Of a stretch of 49,285 bases of DNA, positions 46,907 to 49,285 are shown piece after piece (positions within the stretch are counted from its first letter, which is position 1; every line of letters starts with the position of its first letter). The position numbers and the translations under genes were made by a program. A model generated the notes under the pieces. That model was not told the DNA's origin. It was given only the letters and a program-made list of their open reading frames with translations, and ran no database searches. Source of the DNA: Pseudonocardia sp. SCN 73-27 (GTDB lineage Bacteria; Actinomycetota; Actinomycetes; Mycobacteriales; Pseudonocardiaceae); NCBI GenBank assembly GCA_001725415.1, contig MEGH01000007.1, positions 213,743 to 263,027 of the forward strand. Direction: 5' to 3'.

Positions 46907-48094
46907 TCAGAGCCGGCGGGCGCCGCTGAAGGCCGACCGCGAGACGGTCTGGTACTTCACGACGTCGCCCGACTCCGGGGCGTTGATCATCTTGCCGCCA
47001 CCGGCGTAGATGCCGACATGGCTCACGGGCGAGTAGTAGAAGACGAGGTCACCGGGCTGCAGATCGTTCCACGCCACCGGGGTACCGATCCGCGACTGCG
47101 CGCTGCTCGACCGCGGCAACGTCATCCCGACCTGCTTGAACGCCCACGACGTCAGTCCCGAGCAGTCGAAGCTGCTGGGCCCGCTGGCGCCCCACACGTA
47201 CGGCCTGCCCAGCTTGGTCGCGGCCATCGCGAGGGCCTTGGCGCCGATACCGCTGCCCAGGACGATCCCGATCGGGGCTCCCTCGTCGGGGCTGAGCAGC
47301 TTGGCCCGCTCCGCCGGGCCGAGCCGGGAGATCATGCGCTCGACGTCCTTGATCCGGATGTCGGCGGCGGCCTTGCGGGCCTTGATGTCGTCGGCGGTGC
47401 GCTGGGCGTCGTCGGCGGTCTGCTGGGCGCGGGCGACGGCCGCGTCGGCGTCGGCGCGGGCCTGGCGGGCGGCGGCAGCCTTGGCCTCGAACTCCTGCAG
47501 CTGCACGCGGTGCTCGGCGGTCAGCGACTCGAGCGCCGACATCTGGTCGAGGAAGTTCTGCGGCGACGTGCTCGTCAGCAGGGCGTCGAACTGGTCGAGC
47601 CGGCCGTTCTCGAACGTGGCGAGGGCCATGACGTCGAGCTGGCTGCGGTACTGCTCCTCGTCGGCCTCGGCGCGGGCGGCGGCCTCCTGCGCGGGTTCGA
47701 CGGCATCGCGGGCCGTCTCGGCGTCGGTCTCCGCGGTGTCGTGGGCGTCGGTGGCGGCGTGCCACTGCTCGGTGAGCGCCTCGGCCTCGCGCTGGGCCTG
47801 CTGGTACTGGTCACGGGCCTGTGCGGCGTCGGTGGGCGGGGGCGGCACCACGGGCGCGGTCGGCGGCGCGAGCGGCAGCGCGGACCCGACGGGCGGCGGG
47901 GCGAGGGGCACCGTGACACCCGGGGGCAGCGGGGCGGGGTCGGCGATGGCCTCGGTGGTGACGATGGCGGTGAGCCCGGCACCGGCGATCGCGGCGACGA
48001 GGACGACGGTCACCGGGCGGGAGGCCGGTCGGCCGCGGCGGCGCGCGCGCGTACCGCCGTCGCTGGGTTCACCGCCGGGTCGAGGCGCCACCAC
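46907..48094 (-). CDS. NlpC/P60 peptidoglycan hydrolase (RipA/RipB type)
   Basis: A 395-residue secreted hydrolase. A twin-basic N-terminus and helix (PVTVVLVAAIAGAGLTAIV, about 27-45) serve as signal or anchor; a Pro-rich linker, a long coiled coil (about 88-260, Ala/Glu/Gln/Arg-rich) and a C-terminal NlpC/P60 domain (about 283-385) follow. Cys311 (SSFDCSGLTSW) and His359 (VSHVGIY) are the catalytic pair; the third polar position is Asn371 (MINAPES). It cleaves stem peptides (D-Glu-mDAP type) during division or growth. The counterpart by position is Rv2190c. Confidence 0.93.
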   Translation of the reverse strand: MVAPRPGGEPSDGGTRARRRGRPASRPVTVVLVAAIAGAGLTAIVTTEAIADPAPLPPGVTVPLAPPPVGSALPLAPPTAPVVPPPPTDAAQARDQYQQAQREAEALTEQWHAATDAHDTAETDAETARDAVEPAQEAAARAEADEEQYRSQLDVMALATFENGRLDQFDALLTSTSPQNFLDQMSALESLTAEHRVQLQEFEAKAAAARQARADADAAVARAQQTADDAQRTADDIKARKAAADIRIKDVERMISRLGPAERAKLLSPDEGAPIGIVLGSGIGAKALAMAATKLGRPYVWGASGPSSFDCSGLTSWAFKQVGMTLPRSSSAQSRIGTPVAWNDLQPGDLVFYYSPVSHVGIYAGGGKMINAPESGDVVKYQTVSRSAFSGARRL

Positions 48095-48337
48095 GCGGAC
48101 GTGCCCCCTCCTCCTCGCGGACCGCTGCTCCCCACGAGTCGTGCACGTTCCGTCGGGAGCGGTGCGGTGATCCCGTGGCTGCGCTCCGGGTGAGCGGCAG
48201 GCCGTTCACGAGATCGCGGCGAGATTACGAAGGGCGCCGCGGGTGATCCATCACCGGGGCGGGTCGGCGCGTCGCCGGGCCGGCTTCACCCACAGGGGCC
48301 ACAGTGTCCGGCGCGTCGCGCGGGCACCGGCGCGCCG
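48095..48337. other. Upstream region of the NlpC/P60 gene
   Basis: About 240 bases without a convincing gene. The segment 48200-48235 is comparatively AT-rich on the minus strand and could hold the promoter. No riboswitch could be recognised with confidence. Confidence 0.4.
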
Positions 48338-48607
48338 TCACCCTGCGTTGCGAGAGGGGTCCCCGGATTCAGGGTTCCTGGGCGCCGTCGGGCGACGAGT
48401 GGACACGAGGCGCAACCGTGGAACGAGCCCCTGATCAGCGAGGACCTGGATCGCGCGCGTCTCCGGAGCGTCGAGCTGCACGACTGACGCGCCGGACGGC
48501 ACGCTCTCCGGGCGTGTCGCCGGGTCCGGCACACCCAGCAGGACGCCCACCACGCAGTCGCCGCAGGCGTCGCCCCGCACCGCGCAGGTGTCACAGTCGA
48601 TGATCAT
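48338..48607 (-). CDS. Small conserved Cys-rich protein
   Basis: An 89-residue protein starting MIIDCDTCAVRGDACGDCVVGVLLG, with four cysteines in a CxxC-x6-CxxC arrangement within the first 18 residues that could bind zinc or an Fe-S cluster. The C-terminal part (SVVQLDAPETRAIQVLADQGLVPRL) looks helical. I recall similar small actinobacterial proteins with this N-terminus, of unknown function. Same direction as the hydrolase gene. Confidence 0.8.
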   Translation of the reverse strand: MIIDCDTCAVRGDACGDCVVGVLLGVPDPATRPESVPSGASVVQLDAPETRAIQVLADQGLVPRLRLVSTRRPTAPRNPESGDPSRNAG

Positions 48608-48674
48608 CCCGGCCTCCCCTCACCGTCGTCGTTCGGACGGTGCGGACGCTAGGGCAGCGCACCGACAGTTCCGC

Positions 48675-48735
48675 GCGACAGCAGCGACAGCAGCGACAGC
48701 AGCGACAGCAGCGACAGCAGCGACAGCAGCGACAG
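48675..48735. repeat. 9-base tandem repeat (GCGACAGCA)
   Basis: Six full copies and a partial seventh of GCGACAGCA, non-coding, between the 3' end of the NYN-domain gene and the start of the small Cys-rich gene. No spacers are present, so this is a minisatellite, not a CRISPR array. Confidence 0.9.
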
Positions 48736-48751
48736 GGGTGACGGGAGAACG

Positions 48752-49285
48752 TCAGCCGCGCAGCCGCGCGAGCAGCACCGCCGACGGCAGCGCATGCGCC
48801 CCCCGTTGGCGGACGGACGCCACCACGGCCCGGTCCGACGTCGCGACCAGCACCGGCCGTCCCTCGGGCTCGGCGGCCACCAGCGAGCGGATGACGTCGT
48901 CGGCCAGCACCCCGGCGTCGCTGAAGAGCACCCGCACGCCGCGGGAGCCCCGCGTGGGCGCGGCGACGACCCCGGCGCCGTCGAACACGACGGTCACCTC
49001 CACGCCGGTGCGGGCGGCCAGCGCGGCGAGCTGGCGGACCAGCCGGGTGCGCTGGTCGGCCAGGGGCAGGTCCGGGTAGCCGGTCTTGCTGACGTTGTAG
49101 CCGTCGACGACGAGGTGCACCGAGGGCACGGCCAGCAGGGCGTCGAGGGCGGCCAGATCGTCGACGGGGGCGCCTGCGCGCACGGCACGGGCGCCCGCCA
49201 CGAGATCGGCCGGGCGCGGCCCGCCCCCACCGAGCGCCAGCTCGCGGCGCAGCCCCGCGACCGCACCGCCGAGGGTCTCGACGAG
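48752..49285 (-). CDS. NYN-domain (YacP-like) ribonuclease family protein, C-terminal part
   Basis: An open frame entering from the right edge and ending at 48752. The visible 177 residues contain a NYN/PIN-like domain: LVVDGYNVSKTGYPDLPLADQRTRLV with the conserved Asp/Asn, VTVVFDGAGV, VLFSDAGVLADDVIRSL and VLVATSDRAVV, which supply the acidic metal-binding site of this nuclease fold. Upstream residues in the frame look helical. The N-terminal part lies outside the window. RNA is the likely substrate of the family; the specific role is unknown. Confidence 0.85.
   Translation of the reverse strand, partial: LVETLGGAVAGLRRELALGGGGPRPADLVAGARAVRAGAPVDDLAALDALLAVPSVHLVVDGYNVSKTGYPDLPLADQRTRLVRQLAALAARTGVEVTVVFDGAGVVAAPTRGSRGVRVLFSDAGVLADDVIRSLVAAEPEGRPVLVATSDRAVVASVRQRGAHALPSAVLLARLRG

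Noticed and set aside
48095-48340. Possible c-di-AMP (ydaO-type) riboswitch before the NlpC/P60 gene
   Set aside because: Such riboswitches often precede actinobacterial wall hydrolases, but I could not match the conserved core segments; a covariance model search would decide.
48675-48735. Short regular repeats as a CRISPR array
   Set aside because: Units are nine bases with no spacers and no cas genes nearby.

Overview
This is a very GC-rich actinobacterial chromosome segment, with strong G/C at third codon positions and many GTG starts and RTGA stop/start overlaps. Gene content and order match, from memory, the Mycobacterium tuberculosis stretch around Rv2151c-Rv2190c. There is no IS6110 and there are several insertions. 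Together these suggest a Pseudonocardiales member, possibly Pseudonocardia; the genus is inference. All genes look chromosomal and housekeeping. I saw no tRNA, rRNA, CRISPR array, phage or transposase gene.

Region 1 (1-14607, minus strand) is the division and cell wall (dcw) cluster. In transcription order it reads mraZ, rsmH, ftsL, ftsI, murE, murF, mraY, murD, ftsW, murG, murC, ftsQ (cut by the left edge). From murE onward nearly every junction is a 1-4 base stop/start overlap. A gap of about 330 bases rich in hairpins separates ftsI from murE. A three-box MraZ operator lies upstream of mraZ, and further GTGGGG pairs at 10-base pitch lie on the other strand.

Region 2 (15152-25232) holds a MoxR ATPase/DUF58/transglutaminase operon, a DUF3040 membrane protein, a methyltransferase, an orphan ParA-like ATPase, a DUF6504-HEPN gene pair behind a perfect SOS box, a GNAT acetyltransferase and LppM.

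Region 3 (25239-34148) holds a MetF-like reductase, then a four-gene operon that interleaves carotenoid genes (prenyl synthase, phytoene desaturase, phytoene synthase) with the lipomannan mannosyltransferase mptA. After it come an Rv2175c-like DNA-binding protein and a PASTA-bearing PknL kinase, transcribed divergently.

Region 4 (34174-49285) holds class II DAHP synthase, a GPGG micro-membrane protein, RNase AS, a GNAT-like protein, an acyltransferase, a ROK kinase, an ArsA-like ATPase operon, two SRPBCC proteins, a phosphoesterase, FadD15, PimB, an NlpC/P60 hydrolase, a small Cys-rich protein and a NYN-domain protein cut by the right edge.

The most unusual signal is a 77-base element present three times: once between ftsW and murG and twice in tandem before the Rv2175c-like gene. 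Each copy starts and ends in RTGA, encodes a 26-residue arginine-rich ORF and preserves the stop/start overlap with the next gene, so it looks like a repeat that multiplies inside translational-coupling junctions. Other structural signals are a 40-base palindromic repeat (two copies) and palindromes, each with a one-base bulge, that hold both stop codons of convergent gene pairs.
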